Source: Magnetospirillum sp. (GTDB taxonomy: Bacteria > Pseudomonadota > Alphaproteobacteria > Rhodospirillales > Magnetospirillaceae). Taken from it: DNA of 64,000 nucleotides. The stretch spans positions 558,001-622,000 of the forward strand of contig JANQAI010000011.1 in the NCBI GenBank assembly GCA_024707145.1, in the 5' to 3' direction. Positions 1 to 9,286 of the stretch are shown here, in pieces (the first letter of the stretch is position 1; the number at the start of each line of letters is the position of its first letter). The notes under the pieces are model-generated. The model was not told the origin of the DNA, made no database searches, and worked only from the letters and a program-made list of their open reading frames with translations. The translations under genes and the position numbers were made by a program.

Positions 1-1277
1 TTCAGTGCCGCTTCGAAGGGCGGCATGCCGTCATCCACGTGGCGCTGGATGTTCTCCAGCATGACAATGGCGTCGTCCACCACCAGGCCGACCGCTAGGG
101 TAAGGCCCAGCAGCGAGATGTTGTCCAGCGAGAAGCCCAGCACCGACATGCCGCCCAGCGTCGCCACCAGCGACACCGGCATGGCGATGGCGGGGATGAT
201 GGTGGCCGACAGCCGGCGCAGGAAGACGAAGATCACCATCACCACCAGGCCGACGGTGAGGGCGAAGGTGAACTGGACGTCCTCGATGGCGGCGCGGATG
301 GACTGCGACCGGTCGTTCATCACGTCGATCTTGGCGGTGGGCGGCACCGCAACCTGGACGCTGGGCAGCAGGGTGCGCACCGCGTCCACCACCTCGACCG
401 TGTTGGCGTCGGGCTGGCGCTGCACCGCCAGCACGATGGCGCGGGTGCCGTTGAACCAGGCGGCGGTGCGGTCGTTCTCGACGCTGTCCACGGCGCTGCC
501 CACGTCCTTGAGGCGCACCGGGGCGCCGTCGCGCCACGCCACCACCAGATTGGCGAAGGCGTCGGCGTCGGGCATCTGCGGATTGGCCTGCAGGGTGATC
601 TGCTGCTTGGGGCCGTTGAGCACGCCGAGCGGCGAATTGGTGTTGGCGGCGGCCACCGCGTCGGCCACCTCGTTCATGCTCAGCCCGCGCGACGCCAGGG
701 CGTCGGGGTCGAGGCGGATGCGCACGGCGAATTTCTGGCTGCCGTAGACCAGCACCTGGGCGACCCCCGACAGCCGCGAGATGCGCGGCATCAGGATGGT
801 CTGGGCATAGCGGTCGAGCGTCGCCATGGGCAGGGTCGCCGAGGACAGCGCCAGCAGCACCACCGGGCTGTCGGCCGGATTGACCTTGCGGAAGCTGGGC
901 GGCGTGGTCATCTCGTCCGGCAGCTTCTTCTGCGCCCGGGCGATGGCCGCCTGCACGTCCTGGGCGGCGGCGTCGATGTCGCGCGACAGCACGAAGGACA
1001 GGGTGATGGAGGTGCTGCCCTGGCCCGAGGCCGAGGTGATGGTCTCGACGCCGGCGATGGTGGAGAACTCGCGCTCCAGCGGCGCCGCCACCGAGGCCGC
1101 CATGGTCTCGGGGCTGGCGCCGGGCAGGGTGGCGCTCACCTCGATGGTGGGGAAATCGGCGTTGGGCAGGGCCGCCACCGGCAACTGGCTCCATCCCGCG
1201 ATGCCGGCGAAGACCAGCGCCAGAGTCAGCAGCAGGGTGGCGATGGGGCGGCGGATGAAGACGGCGGACAGGTTCAT
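1..1277 (-). CDS. RND multidrug efflux transporter, inner-membrane subunit (partial, C-terminus beyond window)
   Basis: The first ~425 residues of an AcrB/MdtB/MdtC-like (HAE1) proton-driven pump are visible; the rest lies beyond base 1. The N-terminus MNLSAVFIRRPIATLLLTLA is the classic first transmembrane helix, and the porter domain follows. TM4 carries the double aspartate of the proton relay, in the motif GLVVDDAIVMLENI near residues 400-412. The start ATG (1275-1277) overlaps the stop of the upstream membrane fusion protein, so the two are translationally coupled. The MdtB/C-type N-terminus suggests drugs or bile-salt-like substrates; the substrate is not readable from sequence. No outer-membrane factor is seen in the visible part. 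Confidence 0.93.
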   Translation of the reverse strand, partial: MNLSAVFIRRPIATLLLTLALVFAGIAGWSQLPVAALPNADFPTIEVSATLPGASPETMAASVAAPLEREFSTIAGVETITSASGQGSTSITLSFVLSRDIDAAAQDVQAAIARAQKKLPDEMTTPPSFRKVNPADSPVVLLALSSATLPMATLDRYAQTILMPRISRLSGVAQVLVYGSQKFAVRIRLDPDALASRGLSMNEVADAVAAANTNSPLGVLNGPKQQITLQANPQMPDADAFANLVVAWRDGAPVRLKDVGSAVDSVENDRTAAWFNGTRAIVLAVQRQPDANTVEVVDAVRTLLPSVQVAVPPTAKIDVMNDRSQSIRAAIEDVQFTFALTVGLVVMVIFVFLRRLSATIIPAIAMPVSLVATLGGMSVLGFSLDNISLLGLTLAVGLVVDDAIVMLENIQRHVDDGMPPFEAAL

Positions 1278-2443
1278 GATTTCTGTCCGGTGGTCGAGGC
1301 GGCCGTCGCCGAGGGCGATGTCTTTTCCACCACCTTGACGCCCGGGCCCAGGCGCATCTGGCCTTCCACCACCACCTTGTCGCCGGCGGCGACGCCGGAT
1401 TTCAGCACGGCGACGCCATCGAGGATGCGGTCCACCACCACCGGGCGCAGGTCGGCGGTGCCCTCGCCGCTTACCACGAAGACGTACTGGCCGGTCTGGC
1501 CGGTCTGCACCGCTTCGGCCGGCACGGTCAGCGCCTGCGCCTCGGTGCCGAGGGTCAGCGCCACGTTGACGTATTGGCCCGGCCACAGGCGGGTGTCGTC
1601 ATTGGCGAAGGTGGCCTTCAGCGCGATGGTGCCGGTGGCGACGTCGATGGTGGAATCCACGAAGGTCAGCCGGCCGGTGGCGTTCAGGCCGGTATCGGCG
1701 GTGGAGCCGACCGACACGTCCAGCGGTCCGGCGGCCATGGCGGCGCGGATGCGGGGCAGGTGGGTCTCGGCCACTGAAAAGGCGACGGTGATGGGGCGCA
1801 TCTGGGTGATGGTCACCAGCGGCAGGCTGTCGCCCGGCTTGGCCAGGCTGCCCAGCTTGCCGTTGATGGTGCCGGTGCGCCCGGCCACCGGCGCCTTGAT
1901 GAAGGCGTAGTCCAGCGCCAGCTGGGAATTGTCGATATTGGCGCGGTCGGCCTTGATGGCCGCCTCGTACACACCCACGTCCGAGGTCAGCTGCTCCACC
2001 TTCTGGCGGGTGGCCGAGCCCGATTGCAGCAGGGTGGTATAGCGCTCCAGGTCGCGCTTGGCCCGCTCCAACTGCGCCTTGTCGCGGGCGAGGCTGGCTT
2101 CGGCCTGCTTGCGCGCCGCTTCGGCGGCCCGGAAGTCCAGGGTGAAGAGGGGCTCGCCCTCCTTGACCTCCTGGCCTTCGGAAATGTGGACCCTGATGAT
2201 CTCGCCCTCGACGCGGGGACGCACCGGCACCACCGACAGGGACTGCACGTTGCCCACGGCGGTGACGCGCACCGGCATGGGCCGCGCCTCCACCGGCCGG
2301 GTCACCACCGGCTGCGGGCGCGATTCCAGGCCGCTGCCGACCGTCGGCTCGTTTTTGTGGGCGATCACGTACCAGCCACCCCCCAGGGCGGCGGCGACGA
2401 CGGCGGCGATGGCGAGGCGATTGGTCTGCATGCGTGCAGTCAT
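1274..2443 (-). CDS. RND efflux membrane fusion protein (HlyD/MdtA-like)
   Basis: A 389-residue periplasmic adaptor that links the RND pump to an outer-membrane channel. It has an N-terminal anchor (residues ~9-25), a lipoyl half-motif (VEGEIIRVHISEGQEVKEG, ~93-111), a coiled-coil hairpin (~115-170), the second lipoyl half (YAFIKAPVAGRTG) and a beta-barrel region. The stop overlaps the start of the pump gene by four bases, as is usual for these pairs. Translation could also begin at the second Met (2431). Substrate unknown. Confidence 0.92.
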   Translation of the reverse strand: MTARMQTNRLAIAAVVAAALGGGWYVIAHKNEPTVGSGLESRPQPVVTRPVEARPMPVRVTAVGNVQSLSVVPVRPRVEGEIIRVHISEGQEVKEGEPLFTLDFRAAEAARKQAEASLARDKAQLERAKRDLERYTTLLQSGSATRQKVEQLTSDVGVYEAAIKADRANIDNSQLALDYAFIKAPVAGRTGTINGKLGSLAKPGDSLPLVTITQMRPITVAFSVAETHLPRIRAAMAAGPLDVSVGSTADTGLNATGRLTFVDSTIDVATGTIALKATFANDDTRLWPGQYVNVALTLGTEAQALTVPAEAVQTGQTGQYVFVVSGEGTADLRPVVVDRILDGVAVLKSGVAAGDKVVVEGQMRLGPGVKVVEKTSPSATAASTTGQKS

Positions 2444-2495
2444 CGCCTTTAGACGGGGCTGAAGTCAACGACGGAAAGGTAACGAAGGGTAACGG

Positions 2496-2525
2496 CTCCC
2501 CCACCCCTGCCCAAGGGTGGGGGAG
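2496..2525 (-). terminator. Hairpin between paaK and the efflux operon
   Basis: An 11-bp perfect stem (CTCCCCCACCC at 2496-2506 with GGGTGGGGGAG at 2515-2525) closes an 8-base loop just after the stop of the ligase gene. It probably terminates paaK transcription before the efflux operon. There is no clear U-tract, so it may be an attenuator or a processed 3' end. Confidence 0.6.
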
Positions 2526-2529
2526 TGCC

Positions 2530-3855
2530 TCATTCCTTCGGCCGTTTGTCCACCACACGCCTTGCCTTGCCCAGCGAGCGCTCGATGGTGCCGGGGGCCA
2601 CGACGGTGACGGCGGTGGAAATGCCGATATAGGACTTGATGTGGTGCTTCAGGTCCTTGGCGACGGCGCCGGCCGGAGCCTGTTCCCAGGCGTCGGCGCG
2701 CATCTCCACGTTGACCGCCAGGCTGTCCAGATGGCCCTCGCGGGTGATCTCCAGCTGATAGTGGGGGGCGAGGCGGGGGTCCTTGAGGACGAGTTCCTCG
2801 ATCTGGGTGGGGAAGACGTTGACGCCGCGGATGATCAGCATGTCGTCCGAGCGGCCGGTGATCTTGCCCATGCGGCGGAAGCTGCGGGCGGTGCCGGGCA
2901 TCAGCCGGGTCAGGTCGCGGGTGCGGTAGCGGATGACCGGCATGGCCTCCTTGGTCAGGCTGGTGAACACCAGTTCGCCCAGCTCGCCGTCGGGCAGCAC
3001 TTCGCCGGTCTCGGGATTGATGATCTCGGGATAGAAATGGTCTTCCCAGATGTGCAGCCCATCCTTGCTCTCGATGCACTCGTTGGCGACGCCGGGGCCG
3101 ATGACCTCGGACAGGCCGTAGATGTCCACCGCGTCGATGCCCATGCGGGTCTCGATCTCGCTGCGCATGGCCTGGGTCCACGGCTCGGCGCCGAAGATGC
3201 CGATCTTCAGCGAGCACGCCTTGGCGTCCAGGCCCAGCCGCTCCATCTCGTCGGCGATCACCAGCATGTAGCTGGGGGTGACCATGATGATCTCGGGCTT
3301 GAAGTCCTGGATCAGCTGGATCTGCTTCTCGGTCTGGCCGCCCGACATGGGGATGACGGTGCAGCCCAGCTTCTCTGCGCCGTAATGGGCGCCCAGGCCG
3401 CCGGTGAACAGGCCATAGCCATAGGCCACGTGGCACTTGTCGCCGGGGCGGCCGCCGGCGGCGCGGATGGAACGTGCCACCACCGAGGCCCACATGTCGA
3501 TGTCGTTCCTGGTGTAGCCCACCACCGTCGGCTTGCCGGTGGTGCCCGAACTGGCGTGGACGCGCGCCACCTGGTCCATGGGCACGGCGAACATGCCGAA
3601 GGGATAGGTCTGGCGCAGGTCGTCCTTGGTGGTGAAAGGGAACTTGGAGAGGTCGCCCAGGGTCCTGAGGTCGTCGGGATGGACGCCCTTGACCGCGCAG
3701 CGCTTGCGGAAGTTCTCGACGTTGTCGTAGGCGTGGCGCACCGACCATTGCAGGCGCTGCAGCTGCAAGGCGGCGATTTCGTCGCGGCTCGCCATCTCGA
3801 TGGGGTCCAGCAGGTGGCTCGGCGGCGGCACGCGGCGGGAATTTATGACAGTCAC
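2530..3855 (-). CDS. paaK: Phenylacetate-CoA ligase (PaaK-type)
   Basis: A 441-residue adenylate-forming enzyme that activates phenylacetate or a related aryl acid to its CoA thioester with ATP. The AMP-binding P-loop is HASSGTTGKPTVVGYT (~140-155). Further signs are the YGLSEVIGPGVA adenylate motif, the YRTRDLTR hinge and the C-terminal PaaK domain with the lysine-bearing tail. Full length for the family. No other paa genes (ring epoxidase, paaABCDE, paaGZ) are near. It stands alone, as ligase copies of anaerobic aromatic pathways or IorAB-linked copies often do. The specific acid is inferred only from family resemblance. Confidence 0.9.
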   Translation of the reverse strand: MTVINSRRVPPPSHLLDPIEMASRDEIAALQLQRLQWSVRHAYDNVENFRKRCAVKGVHPDDLRTLGDLSKFPFTTKDDLRQTYPFGMFAVPMDQVARVHASSGTTGKPTVVGYTRNDIDMWASVVARSIRAAGGRPGDKCHVAYGYGLFTGGLGAHYGAEKLGCTVIPMSGGQTEKQIQLIQDFKPEIIMVTPSYMLVIADEMERLGLDAKACSLKIGIFGAEPWTQAMRSEIETRMGIDAVDIYGLSEVIGPGVANECIESKDGLHIWEDHFYPEIINPETGEVLPDGELGELVFTSLTKEAMPVIRYRTRDLTRLMPGTARSFRRMGKITGRSDDMLIIRGVNVFPTQIEELVLKDPRLAPHYQLEITREGHLDSLAVNVEMRADAWEQAPAGAVAKDLKHHIKSYIGISTAVTVVAPGTIERSLGKARRVVDKRPKE

Positions 3856-4085
3856 GTGGCTTTCCTCCCTCTTTCGCCCGTGTCTACTTCGCCTGCGCGT
3901 CCTTTCGCAACACCCAAAGCGTTCTTTTATTTGGAATTATTCCACGTTAATGCCCGTTCGCCGTCCTCAGTCATGTGACAATAGGTCGTGCGGAGCCGGG
4001 GAGCCGGCTCAAAGCGCTTGCATGGCATGCGCCTGGGGGTTACCGTCTGCTCGCAGGGGTAAAGGGGGAAAAGGAAGCGGCCAAC

Positions 4086-5276
4086 GTGGAGTTCATCAAG
4101 AACTTCTTGAAGAGAATCCTTGGCATCGTCTTTTCCGGCATGACGATGGCCGAGATTTTCGATCTGTTGTTGCCCACTCGCCAATCGGCTTTCGTGCAGC
4201 GGCGCCGCTCGTTGCTGATCCTGTCGCGCGTGCGACTGGTCGCGGCCACCTTCGCCGTGCTCACCCCCCTGTGGATCCCCGTCGACCTCTATATCTTCGA
4301 GACCGCGCTGGGCATGTACCTGGCCGCCTTGCGCGTGCTGGCCTCCATCGCCTTCGTGCTGCTCTGTCTGTCCTATCGCGGTTCGGACAGCGTGGACGTG
4401 GCGCGCTGGGGACTGGTGTGGCTGCTGGCCATTCCCACCGTCTTCTTCCTGATCAGCCATCCCTTGCTGGCGCAGTTCGCCATCACGGATCCCGCCCAGC
4501 AGGTGATCGCCGCCGGTTATGCCTTCCTGCCCTTTGTCATGGTGGCGGGCCTGTCGGTGTTCCCCATCACCTTCTTCGAGGGCGTGGCCCTGTCCACCCC
4601 GCTGCTGCTGGCCTACCTGCTCACCGGCATCCTGGGCTACCAGTTGCTGCCCTTCGCCTCGCACCTGGGCGCCCAATGGCTGCTGCTGCTGCTGGCGACG
4701 GTGGCGACCCTGTCGGGCATGAGCCAGTTGCATTTCATGAGCCAGCTGGTGGACCAGTCTTCCCATGACGGCCTGACCCGCGCCTACAACCGGCGCGTCG
4801 GCGAGGAGATGGTGGTCCAGCAGTTCCTGGCCTCGCAGCGCGGCAACACGCCGTTCGCCATCGCTTTCGTCGACCTGGACAACTTCAAGTCCATCAACGA
4901 CCGCTACGGCCACGAAGAGGGCGACAACGCCCTGCGTTCCGCCTCGGCGGCCCTGCGGCGGGTGCTGCGCCGCGGCGACATACTGATCCGCTGGGGCGGC
5001 GAGGAATTCCTGGCCTTGATGCCCAATACCGATGCCGACGGCGCCCGCATGGCGGTGCTGCGCCTGCGCGAGGCCGGACTGGGGCTGCGCCCGGACGGCA
5101 AGGTGCTGACTGCGTCCATCGGCATCGCCGAGCGCGCCCAGGACAGCTGCGAGCAATGGACCGAGCTGGTGGAAAAGGCCGACCAGCGCATGTACCTGGC
5201 CAAGCAGAGCGGCAAGGACCGCGTCATCGGCGTGGGCAACCAGCTGATCGCCCAAAGCGAGGCGCCGGTCGTCTGA
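4086..5276 (+). CDS. Membrane-bound diguanylate cyclase (GGDEF)
   Basis: The N-terminal half holds about six hydrophobic segments (roughly residues 40-230) and is followed by a complete GGDEF domain: SSHDGLTRAYNRR, the Mg-binding FVDLDNF, and a GGEEF active-site loop. It should make c-di-GMP from GTP at the inner membrane. I chose GTG 4086 as start because AAGGAAG lies upstream; ATG 4140 is a possible alternative, and an open frame runs back to 3975. No RxxD inhibitory site is obvious before GGEEF. It faces RidA convergently and has no operon partner. The signal sensed by the membrane region is unknown. Confidence 0.88.
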   Translation: MEFIKNFLKRILGIVFSGMTMAEIFDLLLPTRQSAFVQRRRSLLILSRVRLVAATFAVLTPLWIPVDLYIFETALGMYLAALRVLASIAFVLLCLSYRGSDSVDVARWGLVWLLAIPTVFFLISHPLLAQFAITDPAQQVIAAGYAFLPFVMVAGLSVFPITFFEGVALSTPLLLAYLLTGILGYQLLPFASHLGAQWLLLLLATVATLSGMSQLHFMSQLVDQSSHDGLTRAYNRRVGEEMVVQQFLASQRGNTPFAIAFVDLDNFKSINDRYGHEEGDNALRSASAALRRVLRRGDILIRWGGEEFLALMPNTDADGARMAVLRLREAGLGLRPDGKVLTASIGIAERAQDSCEQWTELVEKADQRMYLAKQSGKDRVIGVGNQLIAQSEAPVV

Positions 5277-5296
5277 CGCCTCGGCCCGGTTCCGGC

Positions 5297-5758
5297 CTAC
5301 GCGATCTCGAAAATACCCTCGATCTCCACCGCCACGTCCAGCGGCAGCGAGGGGGCGCCCACGGCCACACGGGCATGGCGGCCGGCCTCGCCCAGGACCT
5401 CGACCATCAGGTCCGAGGCGCCGTTGACCACCTTGGGCTGGTCGGTGAAGGACGGATCGCTGGCCACGAAGGCGGTCAGGCGCACCACCCGCTTGACCCG
5501 GTCCAAGTCGCCCACCGCGGCCTTGAGTTGGGCCAGCAGGCCCAGGGCGCACAGCCGGGCGGCGCGGACGCCGTCCTCGATGCCGACCTGGGCGCCCAGC
5601 TTGCCCTGCACCGCCGGCTTGCCGTTTTCCAGCGGCAGCTGGCCCGAGACGAACACCAGGTTGCCGGTGACCACGTAGGGGACGTAATTGGCGACCGCCG
5701 CCGCCGGGACCGGCAACTGGATGCCCAACTCGCTCAGCCGCTTTTCCACCGCGCTCAT
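5297..5758 (-). CDS. RidA/YjgF-family protein
   Basis: 153 residues with the RidA fold signature: VFVSGQLPLENGK near residue 35 and the C-terminal block RVAVGAPSLPLDVAVEIEG, which carries the conserved Arg and Glu. Canonical RidA deaminates reactive enamine/imine intermediates from PLP enzymes. This longer variant (about 150 versus 128 residues), with ARLCALGLLAQLKAAVGDL, belongs to the YjgF-like group often annotated as endoribonuclease L-PSP, whose substrates are uncertain. Single gene, convergent with the diguanylate cyclase. Confidence 0.88.
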   Translation of the reverse strand: MSAVEKRLSELGIQLPVPAAAVANYVPYVVTGNLVFVSGQLPLENGKPAVQGKLGAQVGIEDGVRAARLCALGLLAQLKAAVGDLDRVKRVVRLTAFVASDPSFTDQPKVVNGASDLMVEVLGEAGRHARVAVGAPSLPLDVAVEIEGIFEIA

Positions 5759-6009
5759 GTCTCTCTCCTCTGGTTCCGCAGGTTGCTAGACTAGAACAGC
5801 CTGGCTCGGCGCGTCGAGACGGCGATGCGAGGAATCCACCATCCCGGCGATCATCTTCACCCGCCGCTCGTGGGTCGGACTGCCGCCCGGTTGGGCCAGC
5901 CGCGAGAAACGGATGTCGGGCGTCGCCCTGGTGGCGAGATCATCCCGCATAAATCAATGACGGGGTGGCCGAAAGGTGCTGTGCTGGCCGGAAAGCATGG
6001 GAGGCCGCC

Positions 6010-6453
6010 ATGGGTGTTTTCCGGTTTCTGGCAATGATGGCCGCGCTGCTGGCGTGCTGGTCGGGTGCTCGCGCCGGGGACGGCCGTGCCATCTTCCTGA
6101 AGAGCTGCGCCACCTGTCATTTCGCCAGCCGCGACCCCGCCCGGCGCGACGAGATGGTCGCACCCCCCATCGACGTGATGGCCGTGCATGTGCGGCTGGC
6201 CACCGGCGGGGACCGCGCCGCCTTCATTCGGCAGGTGGTGGATTACGTGCGGGCACCGGCAGCCGAAAAGTCGGTGGATCCCATGGCGGTGGAGCGGTTC
6301 GGCCTGATGCCGGCCATCGGCGACACTTTCCCAGACTTGACCGAGGCCGACCTCGCGTTGGTGGCCGGGTGGATGTACGACGCCCATCTGGACCTGCAGA
6401 TGCCGACCGGTGCCGCCGCCGGCCGCGGCATGGGCGGGGGACGGGGACGATGA
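6010..6453 (+). CDS. Exported monoheme cytochrome c
   Basis: 147 residues. A signal peptide (MGVFRFLAMMAALLACWSG, cleavage after ARA) precedes one CxxCH heme site (SCATCHF, about residue 33), and a likely Met axial ligand lies in FGLMPAIGD. The C-terminus is Gly/Arg rich. I preferred ATG 6010 over the upstream in-frame start at 5965 because the signal peptide begins there. It overlaps the next gene, a diheme cytochrome, by four bases (ATGA), so the two form an electron-transfer pair in the periplasm. Partner enzyme not visible. Confidence 0.85.
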   Translation: MGVFRFLAMMAALLACWSGARAGDGRAIFLKSCATCHFASRDPARRDEMVAPPIDVMAVHVRLATGGDRAAFIRQVVDYVRAPAAEKSVDPMAVERFGLMPAIGDTFPDLTEADLALVAGWMYDAHLDLQMPTGAAAGRGMGGGRGR

Positions 6454-6935
6454 GGCGGTTGGCCATGGCGGCTCTTGCCGCGCTGTCCGCTCTTCCGGTG
6501 CACGCCGCCGACCTGCACCAGCTTTGGGATCGCCAATGCGGTGGCTGCCACGGCCACGCTTCGGCTTTCGCCCGCGAGCGGTTGGCAGTGGTGGGCGGCC
6601 AGTTGCGCGACCGTGCCGGCAATCGCGACGTCGCCGCCTTCCTGGTTGCCCATGGCGGCGGCTATTCCGCCGCAGACATTGCCGCCATCGTCGAGATGCT
6701 GAAGGTTCAGGTGGCCACGCCCGACCTGTTCCGGCAGCGGTGCGGCGAGTGCCACCAGACCGCCGCCCAATTAGTGCGCGAACAGGTGGTCAGCCGGGAT
6801 GGGGTTCTGCACGGCCGCTACTCCGGGCGCCCCATTGCCGCTTTCCTGACCGGGCATGGTGGCCTCACCCCCGAGGAGAACGCGCTGATGATTAGCGTGT
6901 TGCAGCGGATCGAGCGCGAGGTGCACCGCCCTTGA
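6450..6935 (+). CDS. Exported diheme cytochrome c
   Basis: 161 residues with a signal peptide (MRRLAMAALAALSALPVHA) and two CxxCH motifs, QCGGCHG near residue 29 and RCGECHQ near residue 93. Each heme is followed by a similar segment ending in FLVAHGGGYS or FLTGHGGLT, so the protein looks like an internal duplication of one small heme domain. It is coupled to the monoheme cytochrome upstream. The function is probably periplasmic electron shuttling; the partner is unknown. Confidence 0.85.
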   Translation: MRRLAMAALAALSALPVHAADLHQLWDRQCGGCHGHASAFARERLAVVGGQLRDRAGNRDVAAFLVAHGGGYSAADIAAIVEMLKVQVATPDLFRQRCGECHQTAAQLVREQVVSRDGVLHGRYSGRPIAAFLTGHGGLTPEENALMISVLQRIEREVHRP

Positions 6936-6997
6936 CGGCCGGCCGCGGCCTGGAGCGGCGTGCCCTAAATCTGCACCCCATTCCATAGCTCCTTTTC

Positions 6998-7104
6998 GTC
7001 ATCGCCGGGCTTGACCCGGCGATCCACGCGGTGCCGTATGAAGGCCTTTGACGCCAATCATTAGACGGCGCCACGTGGATGCGCGGATCAAGTCCGCGCA
7101 TGAC
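6998..7104. repeat. Large inverted repeat (dispersed intergenic palindrome)
   Basis: Two 31-base arms, 6998-7028 and 7074-7104, are imperfect reverse complements (GTCATCGCCGGGCTTGACCC against GTCATGCGCGGACTTGATCC when the right arm is inverted). Each arm also holds a small hairpin. The element sits between the cytochrome genes and a convergent chemoreceptor, so it could act as a bidirectional terminator. Related elements occur at 62147-62226 and, in shortened form, at 15392-15426. Confidence 0.7.
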
Positions 7105-7146
7105 GAGAGGGACGGAGCCAACGAGTCAGATTTAAGGCTCGTTGCT

Positions 7147-9162
7147 CTAGCCGTTGCGGATATCGCGGGCCAGGGAATCGAGGATTTCCAGCACCTGCCC
7201 CGAGGCCCCCTGAAGGGCGTCCAGGGCGCGCTGGCGCCCGGCGCCGTCGGCGCTGGCGTGGCAGGACAGCGCCGTCTTGCCGGCCTCGTGCACCCGCTTG
7301 TGCGGGTCCAGCAGGGCGCCGTACCACCGGCTGTTCTTGACCAGGGGCTCCTGCACGCTGTCGTACCACTTGCCCAGGCGGCAGCAATGGTGGTCGGGCA
7401 GCTTGTCGGCGGTCAGGTTGTTCTTGCCGGCGATGGTGTCCAGCACGTTCTGGCGGAACACCACATGGTCGATCTTGGTGCCCAGCACCAGGGCGGCATG
7501 GCGGGCGGGGCCCTGGGCCTGGGCCGGGTCCAGCAGGAAGAAGGCCATCTGGTCCTTCAGGCCCTCGGCCTGCTGCTCCAGCGCCTTGGCGGTGGCGGCG
7601 CTCTCTTCCACCAGCGCGGCGTTCTGCTGGGTGGCTTCGTCCACCTGGGTGATGGTGGTGGTGACCTGTTCGATGCCGGTGCTCTGCTCGCGGGTGGCCC
7701 CGGCGATCTCCTCGACGATGGCCGCCACCGAATGGATGGAGCCGGTGATCTGCTCCAGCGCGCCGCCGGCATTCTTGACCAGTTGCGCCCCGCTGGCCAC
7801 TTCGCGGCCGGAATCCGAGATCAATCCCTTGATCTCCTTCGAGGCGTCGGCGGAACGCTGGGCCAGGTTGCGCACCTCCTGTGCCACCACGGCGAAGCCC
7901 TTGCCGGCATCGCCGGCGCGGGCCGCTTCCACGGCGGCATTCAAGGCGAGCAGGTTGGTCTGGAAGGCGATCTCCTCGATCATGCCGACGATGGCGCCGA
8001 TATGAGTGGAGGAGTCCTCGATCCGGCCCATGGCGGCGATGGCGTCGGAAACCACCTGCGCGCTGGCGGTGGCGGTTTCGCGCGCCTGGGCGGCGAAGGC
8101 GTTGGCCTGCTGCGCGTTGCCGGAGTTCTGGCGCACGGTGGCGGTCAGCTCCTCCAGTGCGGCGGCGGCTTCCTCCAGGCTGGCGGCGTGCTGTTCGGTG
8201 CGCTCGGACAATTCCTGCGAGGACGAGGTCACCTCGGTGGCGATGTGGCTCAACTGCTCGGCGGCCACCCCGATCTGCTTGACGATGGTCGCCAGCTTGA
8301 CGGCGGTTCCGTTGAAATCGCCCTTCAGCTTGGCGAACACGCCTTCGTACATCTTGGTGACGCGCCGGGTCAGATCGCCGGTGGCCAGACCCTCCAACTG
8401 GGCGGCCAGGTCGTCCACCACCTCGGCGATGGCGGCCAGCAGGCGATTGACATCCTCGGCCAGGATACGGCCGGTGGCGTCGCGCCCGTCCACCGCCATC
8501 CGGCGGGACAAATCGCCCTTGGCCGCCTGCAGCACCACCGTTTCGATGTCGCGGGTCAGCGCCAGGTCGGCGGTGCGGTCGTCCAGTTCCACCACCCAGC
8601 CCAGCGGCGTGCCGTCGCCGGCCTGGGCCTCGGCCACGCTGGGGGCCAGGGTGCGCCCGCCCAGTTCCAGCGGCCGGGTGCCGCCGGCCGCCCGCCAGGA
8701 CTGGATGGCGCCGGCAACGGTGACGAGGTCGTCGCCCAGCAGGGCCTGGGCGGCGTCGTTGGCGGCCACCACCGCACTGTCGGCCAGCAGCAGGCGCGGC
8801 GTCGGGCCGGCGGTGAACGAGCGCCGCAGGCGCGCGGCCTCGATCAGTCGCGGCCGCAGGGCCTCGGCGGCGGCGACCAGGGTGGCGGCTTCATGATGAG
8901 GGGGAAGGGCGGGGAAGGGGGCGTCCACCCGCCCGTCGGCCAAGGCTCCCAACGGCTTGGCCAGCGCGGCCAGGGTGGTGCGCACCCGGCTGGCCAGTCC
9001 GGCGGCCAGCAGCGCGGCGGCAGCGGCCAGGACGACGCTCAGCCCGGCGACGATGCCGCTCCAGGGCTGGGCCAGACGCCAAGCCGACATTCCACCCAGG
9101 GCGAGAATGCCGACGATGATGATTGCGAACGCCATGCGCATGTGCGCGGCCAACGGCGCCAT
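7147..9162 (-). CDS. Methyl-accepting chemotaxis protein with CZB zinc-binding domain
   Basis: About 671 residues from ATG 9162, preferred over the upstream 9237 because the hydrophobic N-terminus follows it directly. Two transmembrane helices lie close together near the N-terminus with almost no periplasmic loop, so sensing is cytoplasmic. A PAS-like segment (near 140-210), HAMP-type linkers and the methyl-accepting signalling tip ([20 protein letters not shown]) follow. The C-terminus is a CZB domain with HxxxC-type ligands ([30 protein letters not shown]). CZB domains bind zinc and in known receptors respond to hypochlorous acid or zinc. No che genes are adjacent. Confidence 0.92.
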   Translation of the reverse strand: MAPLAAHMRMAFAIIIVGILALGGMSAWRLAQPWSGIVAGLSVVLAAAAALLAAGLASRVRTTLAALAKPLGALADGRVDAPFPALPPHHEAATLVAAAEALRPRLIEAARLRRSFTAGPTPRLLLADSAVVAANDAAQALLGDDLVTVAGAIQSWRAAGGTRPLELGGRTLAPSVAEAQAGDGTPLGWVVELDDRTADLALTRDIETVVLQAAKGDLSRRMAVDGRDATGRILAEDVNRLLAAIAEVVDDLAAQLEGLATGDLTRRVTKMYEGVFAKLKGDFNGTAVKLATIVKQIGVAAEQLSHIATEVTSSSQELSERTEQHAASLEEAAAALEELTATVRQNSGNAQQANAFAAQARETATASAQVVSDAIAAMGRIEDSSTHIGAIVGMIEEIAFQTNLLALNAAVEAARAGDAGKGFAVVAQEVRNLAQRSADASKEIKGLISDSGREVASGAQLVKNAGGALEQITGSIHSVAAIVEEIAGATREQSTGIEQVTTTITQVDEATQQNAALVEESAATAKALEQQAEGLKDQMAFFLLDPAQAQGPARHAALVLGTKIDHVVFRQNVLDTIAGKNNLTADKLPDHHCCRLGKWYDSVQEPLVKNSRWYGALLDPHKRVHEAGKTALSCHASADGAGRQRALDALQGASGQVLEILDSLARDIRNG

Positions 9163-9286
9163 GGTGCAGTCCCCGGTTCCTGTCCTCTCCAAGAAGTTCG
9201 ACCTTAATCCGCAATTTGCTAATGGGCAAAACAACATTCAAAAAATGTTTTTCTTTTGTATCTAATAATAGAAATTATTCTTAATG

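Noticed and set aside
2530-3855. Phenylacetate degradation operon
   Set aside because: Only the CoA ligase is present; no paaABCDE, paaG, paaZ or iorAB genes flank it.
2434-3978. 514-codon open frame opposite the phenylacetate-CoA ligase
   Set aside because: Shadow of a well-conserved enzyme gene; no ribosome site or domain.
7048-9207. 719-codon open frame opposite the CZB chemoreceptor
   Set aside because: Gly/His-rich shadow without domains; the minus-strand receptor is intact.
9262-9282. AT-rich inverted repeat AATAAT/ATTATT between kinase and chemoreceptor
   Set aside because: Too short and AT-rich to separate from chance; could be part of the chemoreceptor promoter but no clear motif.
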